Source: Cumulibacter soli
Lineage (GTDB): Bacteria > Actinomycetota > Actinomycetes > Mycobacteriales > Antricoccaceae
Assembly: GCF_004382795.1 (NCBI RefSeq)
Contig: NZ_SMSG01000004.1
Coordinates: forward strand, 124,001 to 188,000
Direction of reading: 5' to 3'
DNA length: 64,000 nt
Under the pieces are notes generated by a model, which was not told the DNA's origin, did not search any database, and was given only the letters and a program-made list of their open reading frames with translations. The position numbers and the translations under genes are program-made. Positions 35,821 through 45,330 of the stretch are shown here, piece after piece; positions within the stretch are counted from its first letter, which is position 1, and every line of letters begins with the position of its first letter.

Positions 35821-37086
35821 TTAGGGGACGGTGATGTCGCCTCGTTCGGCCTTCGCTGCGATATCTCGGCGGTAGTGCGAGCCGGGGAGGTGGATCGAGT
35901 CAAGCTGACGGTACGCGCGGGCCCGGGCATCAGCGAGATCTTGGCCCACAGATACGACGCTCAGTACGCGGCCACCGGCAGAGAGCACCTGATCGCCATT
36001 GGTTTTGGTACCTGCGTGCAGGATCAGCGTGCCGGGTACCGGACCGCCCTCGACCACGATCGGGTCGCCGGCGCGCGGTGCCGACGGGTATCCGTCCGCG
36101 GCCAGTACGACGGTCACGCTGGCGCCGTCGCGCCACGTCAACGGCGGTCGCTCGCCAAGTCGACCGTGCGCTGCAGCATTCAGCAACTCGCCCAGCGGTG
36201 AGGTCAGCATCGCCAACACGGACTGGGTCTCCGGGTCACCGAAGCGGGCATTGAACTCAACCACGCGAGTCCCCTTCGAGGTCAACGCCAGTCCGACGTA
36301 CAGAACACCGACGAACGGAGTGCCGCGGCGACGCATCTCGTCGATCGTCGGCTGGGCGATGTCGCGGACGACCTCCTCGGTGAGGTTCGGCGGCGCCCAG
36401 TCCAGCGGTGTGTACGCGCCCATGCCGCCCGTGTTGGGACCTTCGTCGTTCTCACCGACACGTTTGAAATCCTGCGCGGGACGCAGCGGCACCACCGTGG
36501 TGCCATCGGTGATGCAGAACAACGACACCTCCGGACCATCGAGGTACTCCTCAACCAGGACCCTCGATCGGGCGTTAATGCAGGCTGTCGCGTGCGCGAG
36601 CGCTGCATCGCGGTCGTTGGTGACGATGACGCCCTTCCCGGCAGCCAGTCCGTCGTCCTTGACGACATGCGGCGCGCCGAGTTCATCCAGCGCTGCCGCG
36701 ACAGCGTCGAGATCATCGCAACTGTGCGCGGCTGCGGTAGCAACGTTTGCGGCCGCCATGATCTCCTTCGCGAACGCCTTTGACCCCTCCAGTCGCGCGG
36801 CCGCGGCGGAAGGTCCGAAGCAGGCGACCCCGGCCTCGGCGAGCGCATCGGCCGCGCCGGCAACTAGCGGTACCTCCGGACCGATCACGACCAGGTCGAC
36901 GCCGAGGCGCTGCGCGAGGGCGGCGATCGCTGCCGGGTCGCTGACGTCCACGGGTTCAGTCGCGGTATCAACCGCGATACCAGCGTTCCCGGGCGCGCAG
37001 CACAAGCCGTCGACCGACGGATCGCGCTCCAGTGCGGCGACGAGCGCGTGCTCACGGGCTCCTGAACCAATAACTAGAACGTCCAC
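35821..37086 (-). CDS. purD: Phosphoribosylamine-glycine ligase
   Basis: A 421-residue ATP-grasp enzyme forming GAR in purine synthesis. The N-terminal domain starts VLVIGSGAREHALVAAL, and CAPGNAGIA and VVIGPEVPLVAGAADAL follow. The ATP-grasp part has APHVVKDDGLAAGKGVIVTND, EYLDGPEVSLFCITDG, and EFNARFGDPETQSVLAML, with a C-terminal VVLAADGYPSAP domain. All usual motifs are present at normal length. Confidence 0.96.
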   Translation of the reverse strand: MDVLVIGSGAREHALVAALERDPSVDGLCCAPGNAGIAVDTATEPVDVSDPAAIAALAQRLGVDLVVIGPEVPLVAGAADALAEAGVACFGPSAAAARLEGSKAFAKEIMAAANVATAAAHSCDDLDAVAAALDELGAPHVVKDDGLAAGKGVIVTNDRDAALAHATACINARSRVLVEEYLDGPEVSLFCITDGTTVVPLRPAQDFKRVGENDEGPNTGGMGAYTPLDWAPPNLTEEVVRDIAQPTIDEMRRRGTPFVGVLYVGLALTSKGTRVVEFNARFGDPETQSVLAMLTSPLGELLNAAAHGRLGERPPLTWRDGASVTVVLAADGYPSAPRAGDPIVVEGGPVPGTLILHAGTKTNGDQVLSAGGRVLSVVSVGQDLADARARAYRQLDSIHLPGSHYRRDIAAKAERGDITVP

Positions 37087-37186
37087 ACACTCAGCCTACT
37101 GGTTGCAATCTGGCTGAATCGAGTCACCGTCGCGCTGCTTATCGCGCTCAAAAGTGCCTTTCGCGCACTTCTCCGCCACGCCTGGT

Positions 37187-37267
37187 CTGCAAATAACGCA
37201 GCGAAAACCGCTAGGCATCGTTCTATACGCGATGCCTGCCTATTTTCGCTGCGTTTTTTGCGGCGGA
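37187..37267. repeat. Long-hairpin intergenic repeat, copy A
   Basis: Outer 13-nt arms AACGCAGCGAAAA (37195-37207) and its complement (37243-37255) enclose inner 8-nt arms AGGCATCG/CGATGCCT (37213-37220, 37230-37237), with a 5x5 internal loop, a 9-nt apical loop and a T6 run at 37254-37259. A second copy with compensating differences is at 60923-61001 in the same orientation. Just upstream a smaller hairpin AAGTGC/GCACTT lies at 37152-37170. It may act as a terminator or be a REP/MITE-like mobile hairpin. Confidence 0.7.
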
Positions 37268-37351
37268 GGCAGGATGCGGCGGTGTCTCCGACGCCGCGGC
37301 ACAGGCGCTCGCAGCGCAGCGAACCATCCTGACGGCGCAGTAGGCGGATGT

Positions 37352-37525
37352 GGGCGAGCGCGAGGCGCAGGCCGGGCCCGGAACGAACACGACGGTGTAG
37401 GCCGGGTTCGGAGCGAACACGAGGCTCAGACCGGTGCGGGTCAACACGAAGATGTAGACCCGATTTGGGGCGAGCGCGACGGTGAAGGCCGCCTCCGGAG
37501 CGAACGCAGGCGCAAGCGAGACCGG
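37352..37525. repeat. Six degenerate tandem repeats of 28-30 nt
   Basis: Units begin at 37352, 37380, 37410, 37438, 37468 and 37497. They share the pattern GGAGCGAACACGACGGTGTA followed by GGCCGGGTTC, with many substitutions. They fill the space between the hairpin repeat and the csp terminator in the 493-nt gap 37087-37579. Open frames across it follow from the repeat and GC bias; I do not consider them genes. Confidence 0.65.
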
Positions 37526-37532
37526 AAACGGC

Positions 37533-37566
37533 AGCGGGCCCCTTCCGAAATCGGAAGGGGCCCGCT
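37533..37566 (-). terminator. Terminator after the cold-shock gene
   Basis: Perfect 16-nt arms (37533-37548, 37551-37566) with a 2-nt loop lie 14 nt past the csp stop on the minus strand. The minus-strand tail is GCCGTTTCC, weakly T-rich. Confidence 0.8.
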
Positions 37567-37579
37567 TACTAGCTAGGTG

Positions 37580-37786
37580 CTAGTTGATGACCGTGATGTT
37601 CGAAGCCTGCAGACCCTTCGGGCCCTGCTCGACGTCGTACTCAACTTTGTCGTTGTCGTTCAGCGAGCGGTAGCCGTTAGCGTTGATCGCCGAGAAGTGC
37701 GCGAACACATCGGCCGAGCCATCGTCGGGCTGGATGAAGCCGAAGCCCTTGTCAGCGTTGAACCACTTGACGGTGCCAGTAGCCAT
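37580..37786 (-). CDS. Cold-shock protein, CspA family
   Basis: A 68-residue single cold-shock domain with [18 protein letters not shown] (RNP1 KGFGFI) and DVFAHFSAI (RNP2), ending [12 protein letters not shown]. It binds single-stranded RNA/DNA and melts RNA secondary structure. The ATG at 37786 has AGGA just upstream; in-frame codons up to 37813 do not belong to the family. The 251-nt gap 37787-38037 to the divergent hydrolase gene leaves room for the long 5' leader usual for csp mRNAs. Its proximal part is unusually rich in T/G runs on the minus strand. Confidence 0.95.
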   Translation of the reverse strand: MATGTVKWFNADKGFGFIQPDDGSADVFAHFSAINANGYRSLNDNDKVEYDVEQGPKGLQASNITVIN

Positions 37787-38037
37787 TCTTTCCTGTCTTC
37801 CTTGGACGTGCACGGCCCGCTTTTCGGACCGCTGGAGCAGCTGTGATGCTTAGGACGTCTTGCCAGGACAACAGGAGGGCAACCGCCGTACCGCTGCAAC
37901 AACAAAACCAAAACCTCAACAACTACCCTGAACGCTACCTGTCAACAGCCCGCTATGCCAATGCCCTCGTTCCTGGTGCCTGAGGTCACACCCACGTCGT
38001 AGGCTGTTGGGATGCCCAACGCGAGAGGGAGATACCG

Positions 38038-38808
38038 ATGGCAAATCCACTTCTAGCGTGGTCCGAGGACGGCGCTGCGGACGGTCCTCCCGTGCTGTTG
38101 GGCTCCTCATTAGGCGCCACCCGCGCCATGTGGGAACCCGGCCTGGGCGCGCTCAACGCGATGCGCGTGATCCGATTCGATCACCTCGGGCACGGAGCCT
38201 CAGCAGTGCCGTCGGGCCCGTACTCCATGCAGCAACTTGCCGATGCCGTCCTGCAGTTGATGGATCATCTGGGCATCGAGCGTGCCTCGTATGCCGGACT
38301 GTCCCTCGGCGGGGCGCTTGGCCAATATTTGGCGATCCATCATCCCGAACGCATCGAGCGGTTGGCCCTGCTCGCCACGGCAGCACATTTCCCCGACGAA
38401 GCAAGTTGGCGTGAGCGCGCCGCCACAGTGCGTCGCGACGGCACCGCGGCTGTCGCGGACGGCGCGATGCCCCGCTGGTTCCCGGAGCCCTATCGCGCCC
38501 AACGACCCGGGGAGATCGCGCAGTGGCTGGAGATGATTCGCAGCATTGACGCCGAGGGGTACGCCGGATGCTGTGAGGCACTCTCGGGGTTCGACGCCCG
38601 CGACGAGTTGGGCACGATCACCGCGCCGACGATCGCCATCGCCGGCACGGACGATCCGTCCACGACTCCTGAGGCGATGCGGGTGTTTGCAGATGGGATT
38701 CCTGGCGCACGGCTAGAGGTTATCGACGATGCTGCGCACCTGGTGAACGTCGCTCAGCCAGAGCAGGTCGGTGCTCTGTTGGCTGCTCACCTGAATCCAG
38801 GGCAGTGA
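38038..38808 (+). CDS. Alpha/beta hydrolase, 3-oxoadipate enol-lactonase-like
   Basis: A 256-residue hydrolase. The fold markers are VLLGSSLGATRAMW, RVIRFDHLGHGASAVP, nucleophile GLSLGGALGQ, acid in IAIAGTDDPSTTPEAM and base in DDAAHLVNVAQPEQV. The pattern is that of PcaD, which hydrolyses beta-ketoadipate enol-lactone in protocatechuate catabolism. The rest of the pca pathway is not in the window. GGGAG sits 6 nt before the ATG. The downstream IclR gene overlaps by 4 nt. Confidence 0.8.
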   Translation: MANPLLAWSEDGAADGPPVLLGSSLGATRAMWEPGLGALNAMRVIRFDHLGHGASAVPSGPYSMQQLADAVLQLMDHLGIERASYAGLSLGGALGQYLAIHHPERIERLALLATAAHFPDEASWRERAATVRRDGTAAVADGAMPRWFPEPYRAQRPGEIAQWLEMIRSIDAEGYAGCCEALSGFDARDELGTITAPTIAIAGTDDPSTTPEAMRVFADGIPGARLEVIDDAAHLVNVAQPEQVGALLAAHLNPGQ

Positions 38809-39584
38809 CCGAGGGCCGTCCCCGCGACTTCGTACAGTCGCTCGCCAAAGGCCTGGAAGTGATCGCCTCTTTCACAGCCGAACGTCGCCGGCAGACGCTC
38901 AGCGAAGTTGCTCGCAATGCGGGTATGACTCGGGCGTCCGCGCGACGTTTTCTGCTGACTCTTACCGATCTCGGGTACGTCGAACGCGACGGTGACCGGT
39001 TCTCGTTGCGCCCGACCGTGCTGCAGATCGGCCGCGCGTACCTTTCGATGCTCACGATGCCCGATATCGCCGAGCCACACATGCGGTCATTGGCCTCGAG
39101 AATCGGGCATGATGTCGCGCTGGTCGTGCTCGACGGGATGGACGGCGTCGTTGTCGTGGAGTCCGAACCAGGACGATCCGCGGACAACTTTGTGCGGGTC
39201 GGCGAACGGGTACCGGCACTGTCCTCGGCGTCCGGTCGGGTGTTGTTGGCGCAATTGTCCGAGGAGGACTTGGCGATCCGTACCCGCGGTCAGCACGTAC
39301 CGCAGCTGACCTCGCACACGCAGCGCGACTTAACCGCGGTTCTGGAAGACGTGCGCGCGGCCCGCCGCCGCGGGTACACGATCGTCGACGATGAGTTCCG
39401 ATCCGGCGTGCAATCGCTGGCGATGCCGGTATACGCCGGGATCAATCAGCATCCAGCGGCGCTGGTCATATCCGTGCGCTCGGGCAGAGTCAGCCGCGAA
39501 GAGCTCGTGAATCGGATGCTGCCCCTGCTGCAGCACACCACCCACCGCATCGAAGCTGATTACACGCGAACGGTGACCGGTTAA
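38805..39584 (+). CDS. IclR family regulator, PcaR/PobR-like
   Basis: A 259-residue regulator. The N-terminal winged helix has RDFVQSLAKGLEVIASF then QTLSEVARNAGMTRASARRFLLTL and LGYVERDGDRFSLRPTVLQIG, the pattern of PcaR/PcaU proteins. The effector domain includes ASRIGHDVALVVLDGMDGVVV and ALSSASGRVLLAQL, ending in the conserved VQSLAMPVYAGINQHPAALVISV. The GTG start overlaps the hydrolase stop (GTGA). Coupling to a PcaD-like gene suggests beta-ketoadipate control, though structural pca genes must be elsewhere. Confidence 0.85.
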   Translation: MTEGRPRDFVQSLAKGLEVIASFTAERRRQTLSEVARNAGMTRASARRFLLTLTDLGYVERDGDRFSLRPTVLQIGRAYLSMLTMPDIAEPHMRSLASRIGHDVALVVLDGMDGVVVVESEPGRSADNFVRVGERVPALSSASGRVLLAQLSEEDLAIRTRGQHVPQLTSHTQRDLTAVLEDVRAARRRGYTIVDDEFRSGVQSLAMPVYAGINQHPAALVISVRSGRVSREELVNRMLPLLQHTTHRIEADYTRTVTG

Positions 39585-39722
39585 GGAACCGCGTCCGGGC
39601 GTTCTCGCTGCTGACCGGCCAGCACGTGGCTTCGTATAGCGAGGCGAGCATCTAGTACTGCCCAGGCCGCCGTCAGGCCGCGGTCTTCAGCGATCTATCG
39701 CGCGATATGGTACGGCGCGCGG

Positions 39723-41018
<1,296 letters not shown>

Positions 41019-41130
41019 TCATTACTCGCCGTCGAGTACGGCGCTTGTCGCACCGCACAACCGTCGTACAGCCTACGGCAGGCGAATTGTAGGTTGAGGC
41101 AATATCGATCATTCAAAGGAGCAGCCAGTC

Positions 41131-41883
41131 ATGGTCACCGTCATCGAGGACGCCTCAGCGCCGTCCCGAGGCTGGGCACAGCACGGGTTCGCGGTGCGCG
41201 CGCGTTGGGCCGCGGTTCCGTCGCGAGACGATGTGCGCGCTGCCCTACGCGAGATCGACGAGGACGGCGTTCTGGTGTGCGGCACGGTGGCAACGCTCAA
41301 TATCGTCGTGGACGGGCTGCGTCGCTCGGACAGCCTCGGTACGCCGATCGGGTTCCTGCCGTCGATTCCGGCCTCCGGTTCGCACGCTCACGAAGTCGAC
41401 GCGACACTGGAGTTCACCGAGCGGTTCACGCTGCCACAGGGGATCGAGGCGACGTTAGCCGCCGAGCCCGTACCGCTGACGTTGGCGCGTAACGACATCG
41501 GCGGGGTGCTGCTGGGCGAATGCATATTTGAACGGCCGAAGCTGGCGAAGTTCGGCGCCCAGACCTACCACGACGACACGATGATCGCGGACGGACTGAT
41601 TCGTGGATTGTCGGTACGTCCTGAGTACGGCGACGCTTTGACGTTGCGCGCGTCCGTCACGCCGGCCAGTGGTCGCAAACGCAGCACTACGACGTATGGC
41701 CGAGCGGTGCAGACCGCCAGCGATCCGGTGCCGATGTGGGTGGACGGCCGCGACATGGGTGAGGTCACCGGCCGCACTTGGTACGTCGACGATCGCGAAC
41801 ATTGGCTGCTGCGCGGTGCGCGCCGCGAAGCCCCCACCCCACCCGAGCGACGCGGATTCTTCGAGCGGATGCGGCGACGGTAG
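41131..41883 (+). CDS. Conserved hypothetical protein divergent from purA
   Basis: A 250-residue soluble protein I do not recognise. It begins with VRARWAAVPSRDDVRAALREIDEDGVLVCGTVATLNIVVDGL, has alternating strands and no TM, signal or Cys cluster, and ends in a basic tail FFERMRRR. No kinase glycine loop or other catalytic motif is visible. It starts 121 nt from purA in the opposite direction and is followed 47 nt later by another unknown gene. Confidence 0.7.
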   Translation: MVTVIEDASAPSRGWAQHGFAVRARWAAVPSRDDVRAALREIDEDGVLVCGTVATLNIVVDGLRRSDSLGTPIGFLPSIPASGSHAHEVDATLEFTERFTLPQGIEATLAAEPVPLTLARNDIGGVLLGECIFERPKLAKFGAQTYHDDTMIADGLIRGLSVRPEYGDALTLRASVTPASGRKRSTTTYGRAVQTASDPVPMWVDGRDMGEVTGRTWYVDDREHWLLRGARREAPTPPERRGFFERMRRR

Positions 41884-41930
41884 CGGACAACGCGTTGCTA
41901 TCTTGAGGCGATCGCAACGGGAGGACGCCG

Positions 41931-42494
41931 ATGAGCGCCGGACAACGCATGCTGCAGATAATTCCCGAGCCGATCAGGGGCATGCTGATGCCAGGCGAAA
42001 TGCCGCTGACGTACGAACTCGCGCAACAGTTCGGTCAGTCCGATGCGATCGGACGCGAGGCGCCGACGCTGCGCAACTCGGTGAGCTGGTCATTCCAGGC
42101 CGTGCTCGACCCGTTCGGCGGCCCGCTGGAATTCAACTCCGATTACATCGGCGCCAAAGTCGCCGGGTTGACTGCCGGGGGCGCACATGGCTCGGTCGGG
42201 CACCGGTTCACAGTTGCGCTCGAAGCGCCGGGGGCGACTCATCTGCTGCTGACCACGCATCGCTTAGCGGTCGTCGGCACTGAATTCGAGAAGCTGCTCT
42301 CCATGAAGCAACGCGACCTGATCTATTTCAGCGTCGAGCGGGCGGCTGTCGGCTCCATCCAACTGGCACCCCGGCTGTTTCAACGTGCCCGGGTACGGAT
42401 CGAGTTCACCGACGGCTCGTGGGCGATGGCCATGATGGGGATGTTCTTTACCCGCGCCGCCAACCGGTTCATCGCTGCCCACCAGCAACGGTGA
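41931..42494 (+). CDS. Hypothetical protein
   Basis: A 187-residue protein with no motif I can name. The C-terminal half (HLLLTTHRLAVVGTEFEKLL, LIYFSVERAAVGSIQLAPRLFQRARVRIEF, DGSWAMAMMG) has the strand pattern and phrasing of bacterial PH-like domains; this is a guess from pattern. GGGAGG lies 7 nt before the ATG. It lies in the same direction between the preceding hypothetical gene and the CYTH-CHAD gene. Confidence 0.65.
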   Translation: MSAGQRMLQIIPEPIRGMLMPGEMPLTYELAQQFGQSDAIGREAPTLRNSVSWSFQAVLDPFGGPLEFNSDYIGAKVAGLTAGGAHGSVGHRFTVALEAPGATHLLLTTHRLAVVGTEFEKLLSMKQRDLIYFSVERAAVGSIQLAPRLFQRARVRIEFTDGSWAMAMMGMFFTRAANRFIAAHQQR

Positions 42495-42563
42495 CGACGG
42501 CGACCGATCGTCACGAACTTCCTGTTCGTGGCCGTTTTCGGCACTGCGGGGCAAGATAATCGC

Positions 42564-44078
42564 ATGTGCACATCGGAGACGCGGGAGATCGAGCGTAAGT
42601 ACGCCGTCCCCGACGACGCCCCCGTTCCCTCGACCGCCAGTGTCGACGGCGTTGGCCACGTCGTCGTCCGAGACACCGTCGTCCTCGACGCGCGGTACTT
42701 CGATACTCCCGACCTCGCGCTACTGCAGCACAAGATCACATTGCGGAAGCGCCTCGGCGGCAGCGACGAAGGATGGCATCTGAAACTGCCGGGGGATGGC
42801 TTCCGGCGCGAGATCCAGCACCGGATCACCGCCTCGGACGTCGTACCGCCCGAGCTCATGGTGCATCTGCACGCGGTGTTGCGTGGGCGCGACGTTAACC
42901 CGGTGGTGCAGCTGACCACTTCCCGCACGATTCACGAACTACGCGCCGCCGACGCTGCTCTACTGGCCGAACTTTGCGATGACGCGGTTACCTCGACGCC
43001 GAGCATCGCCGACGTTCCGCAGGCATCCTGGCGCGAGTGGGAGGTCGAACTACACGACGGATCGCCGGAACTGCTGGACGACGTGGAGGCGATCCTGGTG
43101 CGCGCCGGCGCGAGCACGGACGTTGGCCCGTCGAAACTCGCCCGCGCGCTGGGACCCGCGTTGCCGTCGTCCGCACCCGCGCCGACCTGGCCTGGGTCTC
43201 CGCGTATCGGAGACGTCGCTCGGCGGTACCTGGTGCGCGAAAGCGCACGACTGATGGACCACGACTCCGGTGTGCGGCTGCACACCGACGACGCGATCCA
43301 CCAAATGCGGGTCGCGGCCCGCCGACTGCGCTCGGTGCTGTCCTCCTACCGCTCGCTGTTCGCGGGCCAGGACGGGCAGGAGTTGCGTATCGAACTCAAG
43401 GCTCTCGCGGACAGCCTCGGCGAGGCGCGTGACAGCGAGGTCATGTTGGCCCGGTTGCACGCTCTGCTCGATGAGCAGCCCGAAGACCTAGTCCGCGGTC
43501 CGGTGCGAGAGCGAATCACCGAAGCGCTCACCGAGCGCTACCACCAAGCACATGCCCAAGCCCTGGTGTTCATGTCCTCGCCCCGCTACTACACACTGCT
43601 GGACAGGTTGGACGGCTTACGGACGGTCGAGTTCACCGACGCCGCCGAAGTGGGCGCCGCCGACGGGCTCGCTGCGGTGTTCGATCGGGACTGGAAGCGG
43701 GTACGCCGCGCGGCGCGCATCGCCGAATCGACCAGCGGCGCCGCCCACGAGGAGGCGCTGCATGACGTGCGCAAAGCCGCCAAACGGCTGCGTTACGGTC
43801 TGGATTCCGTCAGCGACGTACTCGGCAAGCCGGCACGGCGCGCGGCGAAAGCAGCATCGGCGGTGACCGAGATCCTCGGAGATCACAATGACAGCGTGAT
43901 CACCTCCGAAGCGATCGCTTCCTTGGCGCTGGAGGCGCACGCGCGCGGCGAGGATACGTTCACGTACGGGCGGATGCAGGGCATCGAGTCGTCGCGCGCA
44001 TCGCTGTCTCGAGACGACTACGCCACCGCCCTGCACACGTTGAACGGGCTACGTCTGGAAGGCTGGTCCCGGCTCTAG
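42564..44078 (+). CDS. CYTH and CHAD domain protein
   Basis: A 504-residue protein from the ATG at 42564. The N-terminal CYTH domain (about 1-190) starts with the diagnostic EIERKY and has LRKRLGGSDEGWHLKLPG and EWEVELHDGSPELLDDVEAILV, the triphosphate tunnel fold. The C-terminal CHAD domain has conserved His and Arg helices (HQMRVAARRLRSVLSSYRSLF, LGEARDSEVMLARL, LHDVRKAAKRLRYGLD). Such fusions bind or hydrolyse inorganic polyphosphate or triphosphate. An upstream in-frame codon at 42528 adds 12 residues before EIERKY that do not fit the family. Confidence 0.9.
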   Translation: MCTSETREIERKYAVPDDAPVPSTASVDGVGHVVVRDTVVLDARYFDTPDLALLQHKITLRKRLGGSDEGWHLKLPGDGFRREIQHRITASDVVPPELMVHLHAVLRGRDVNPVVQLTTSRTIHELRAADAALLAELCDDAVTSTPSIADVPQASWREWEVELHDGSPELLDDVEAILVRAGASTDVGPSKLARALGPALPSSAPAPTWPGSPRIGDVARRYLVRESARLMDHDSGVRLHTDDAIHQMRVAARRLRSVLSSYRSLFAGQDGQELRIELKALADSLGEARDSEVMLARLHALLDEQPEDLVRGPVRERITEALTERYHQAHAQALVFMSSPRYYTLLDRLDGLRTVEFTDAAEVGAADGLAAVFDRDWKRVRRAARIAESTSGAAHEEALHDVRKAAKRLRYGLDSVSDVLGKPARRAAKAASAVTEILGDHNDSVITSEAIASLALEAHARGEDTFTYGRMQGIESSRASLSRDDYATALHTLNGLRLEGWSRL

Positions 44079-44094
44079 AACCGGAGCCACACAA

Positions 44095-44508
44095 TCAGGC
44101 GAGATGGCCGCGGGCCTGCGGGTCCGAGTCGTCGATCAAGGTGTTCAATCGCTCGACCTCGTCGCTCTCGCCAATCAGTTCGGCGGCCTGGGCGAGGTAG
44201 TAGAAGCAGCGCAGAACGCCGCGGTTGGGCTCATGCGCCCACGGCACACTCCCCCAGCCCTTCCAGCCGTTGCGGCGTAGCGCATCAAGGCCGCGGTGAT
44301 AGCCCGTACGCGCGTAGGCGTACGCCGCGATGCTCTGCTTCTGCTCAAGCGCGGCCTGGGCGAGATCGGCCCACGCGGCCGAATCCGTGGGGTGCGCGGC
44401 GGCGATCTGCTCGGCGCTCGCACCGTCCGCCCGCATCTGTTCTGCGGCGTCGTTCCGCGGCAGCGTGGTGGCGGGCGGCTGGGCCATAAGATCTTCACCG
44501 ATTGACAT
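44095..44508 (-). CDS. DUF3151 family protein
   Basis: A 137-residue actinobacterial protein of unknown function. DUF3151 signs are HPTDSAAWADLAQAALE, AYAYARTGYHRGLDALRRNGWKGWGSVPW and NRGVLRCFYYLAQAAELIGE, a helical repeat-like arrangement with many Trp/Tyr. It converges with the CYTH-CHAD gene, 16 nt apart. Confidence 0.85.
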   Translation of the reverse strand: MSIGEDLMAQPPATTLPRNDAAEQMRADGASAEQIAAAHPTDSAAWADLAQAALEQKQSIAAYAYARTGYHRGLDALRRNGWKGWGSVPWAHEPNRGVLRCFYYLAQAAELIGESDEVERLNTLIDDSDPQARGHLA

Positions 44509-44614
44509 ACTGCGATCCTGCCACGGTGTCGCAATCGGGCGCCGCTATCGGGCTCACCACGCGAGCGGCATCACGTTCAACTATGCGTTGAGCCAGTTCC
44601 ACGATGCGCTGGTG

Positions 44615-44667
44615 GGCCCGAGGCGTAACGCCATCAACGAGGCCCGAGGCGTAGCGCCCATGAACGA
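44615..44667. repeat. Two 26-27-nt tandem repeats upstream of DUF3151
   Basis: Units 44615-44640 and 44641-44667 share GGCCCGAGGCGTA and GCC...AACGA. They lie in the 239-nt gap between the DUF3151 start and the HU stop. Confidence 0.55.
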
Positions 44668-44730
44668 GACGAGGCCAGCCCGTCACCATCGTCGTGTTGC
44701 CACGACATGATCGGACTGACCTCGTACTAC

Positions 44731-44756
44731 GAAAACTGTGGAAAGGACTACTTTCC
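44731..44756 (-). terminator. Terminator overlapping the HU stop codon
   Basis: On the minus strand the arms GGAAAG and CTTTCC with a 5-nt loop include the TAG stop, and ACAGTTTTCG follows. The short stem plus T4 is a compact intrinsic terminator candidate. Confidence 0.5.
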
Positions 44757-45026
44757 AGCGACCTCGTTCTTGAAGGCAGTGGCTGCCTTGAAACCGGGAA
44801 CGGTGGTCGCGGCGATCTGGATCTCTTCACCGGTCTGCGGGTTGCGTCCCGTACGGGCCGAACGCTCGCGGGGCTCGAAGGTGCCGAGGCCCTGGATCTG
44901 GACCTTAGCTCCACCGGCGACGGCGCCACGGATGGCAACCCCGACGGCCTTGATGGCGCGATCGGCGTCCGCCTGGCTCAGCCCGGACTCAGACGCGACC
45001 TTGGCGACGAGTTCGTCTTTGTTCAT
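44748..45026 (-). CDS. hup: HU family histone-like DNA-binding protein
   Basis: A 92-residue HU protein: MNKDELVAKVASESGLSQAD dimerisation helices, VQIQGLGTFEPRERSARTGRNP with the beta arm, then ATTVPGFKAATAFKN. It has no Lys/Ala-rich C-terminal tail, unlike mycobacterial HupB, so it is the short bacterial form. The ATG at 45026 follows GAGGTGA; a GTG 9 nt upstream is also in frame. Confidence 0.95.
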   Translation of the reverse strand: MNKDELVAKVASESGLSQADADRAIKAVGVAIRGAVAGGAKVQIQGLGTFEPRERSARTGRNPQTGEEIQIAATTVPGFKAATAFKNEVAGK

Positions 45027-45330
45027 TTCTTTCACCTCAGGTTCATCGGGGATACGTGGCCACGCTAACGCCTAGCACGGCAGATCGTGCGGATATCGCG
45101 CGCTACGGCCGCGGATGTGTCAAGCGCCATGCAGCGAGCCACACAAAGGACCCCAGAGCGCGATAGCTTCCTCGTCTACCGCGTCCTGGGGAGTAGACAA
45201 AGGGTACTGGACAGTTGGTCACCGCCAGAAGTCCGGTCGGCAGACCAAGTTTGTGATATTCGCGACCACCAACCGGCACGGGTCCTAATCTACAAAATAC
45301 GGGCACTACCAGGAAAAAGGGTTGCCGCGT
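45027..45330. other. 304-nt gene-free stretch between HU and the MaoC-like gene
   Basis: It holds the HU promoter region and, near the MaoC-like stop, a minus-strand T5 run (A5 on plus, 45314-45318) without a strong stem before it. I see no gene or clear repeat. Confidence 0.5.

Noticed and set aside
37087-37351. A tRNA or small structured RNA gene near the hairpin at 37187-37267
   Set aside because: No cloverleaf or CCA-like arrangement; the second copy at 60923 shows it is a repeat rather than a single RNA gene.
37154-37576. Plus-strand frame of 140 codons through the purD/csp gap
   Set aside because: It runs across a hairpin repeat, a degenerate tandem array and the csp terminator; no protein features.
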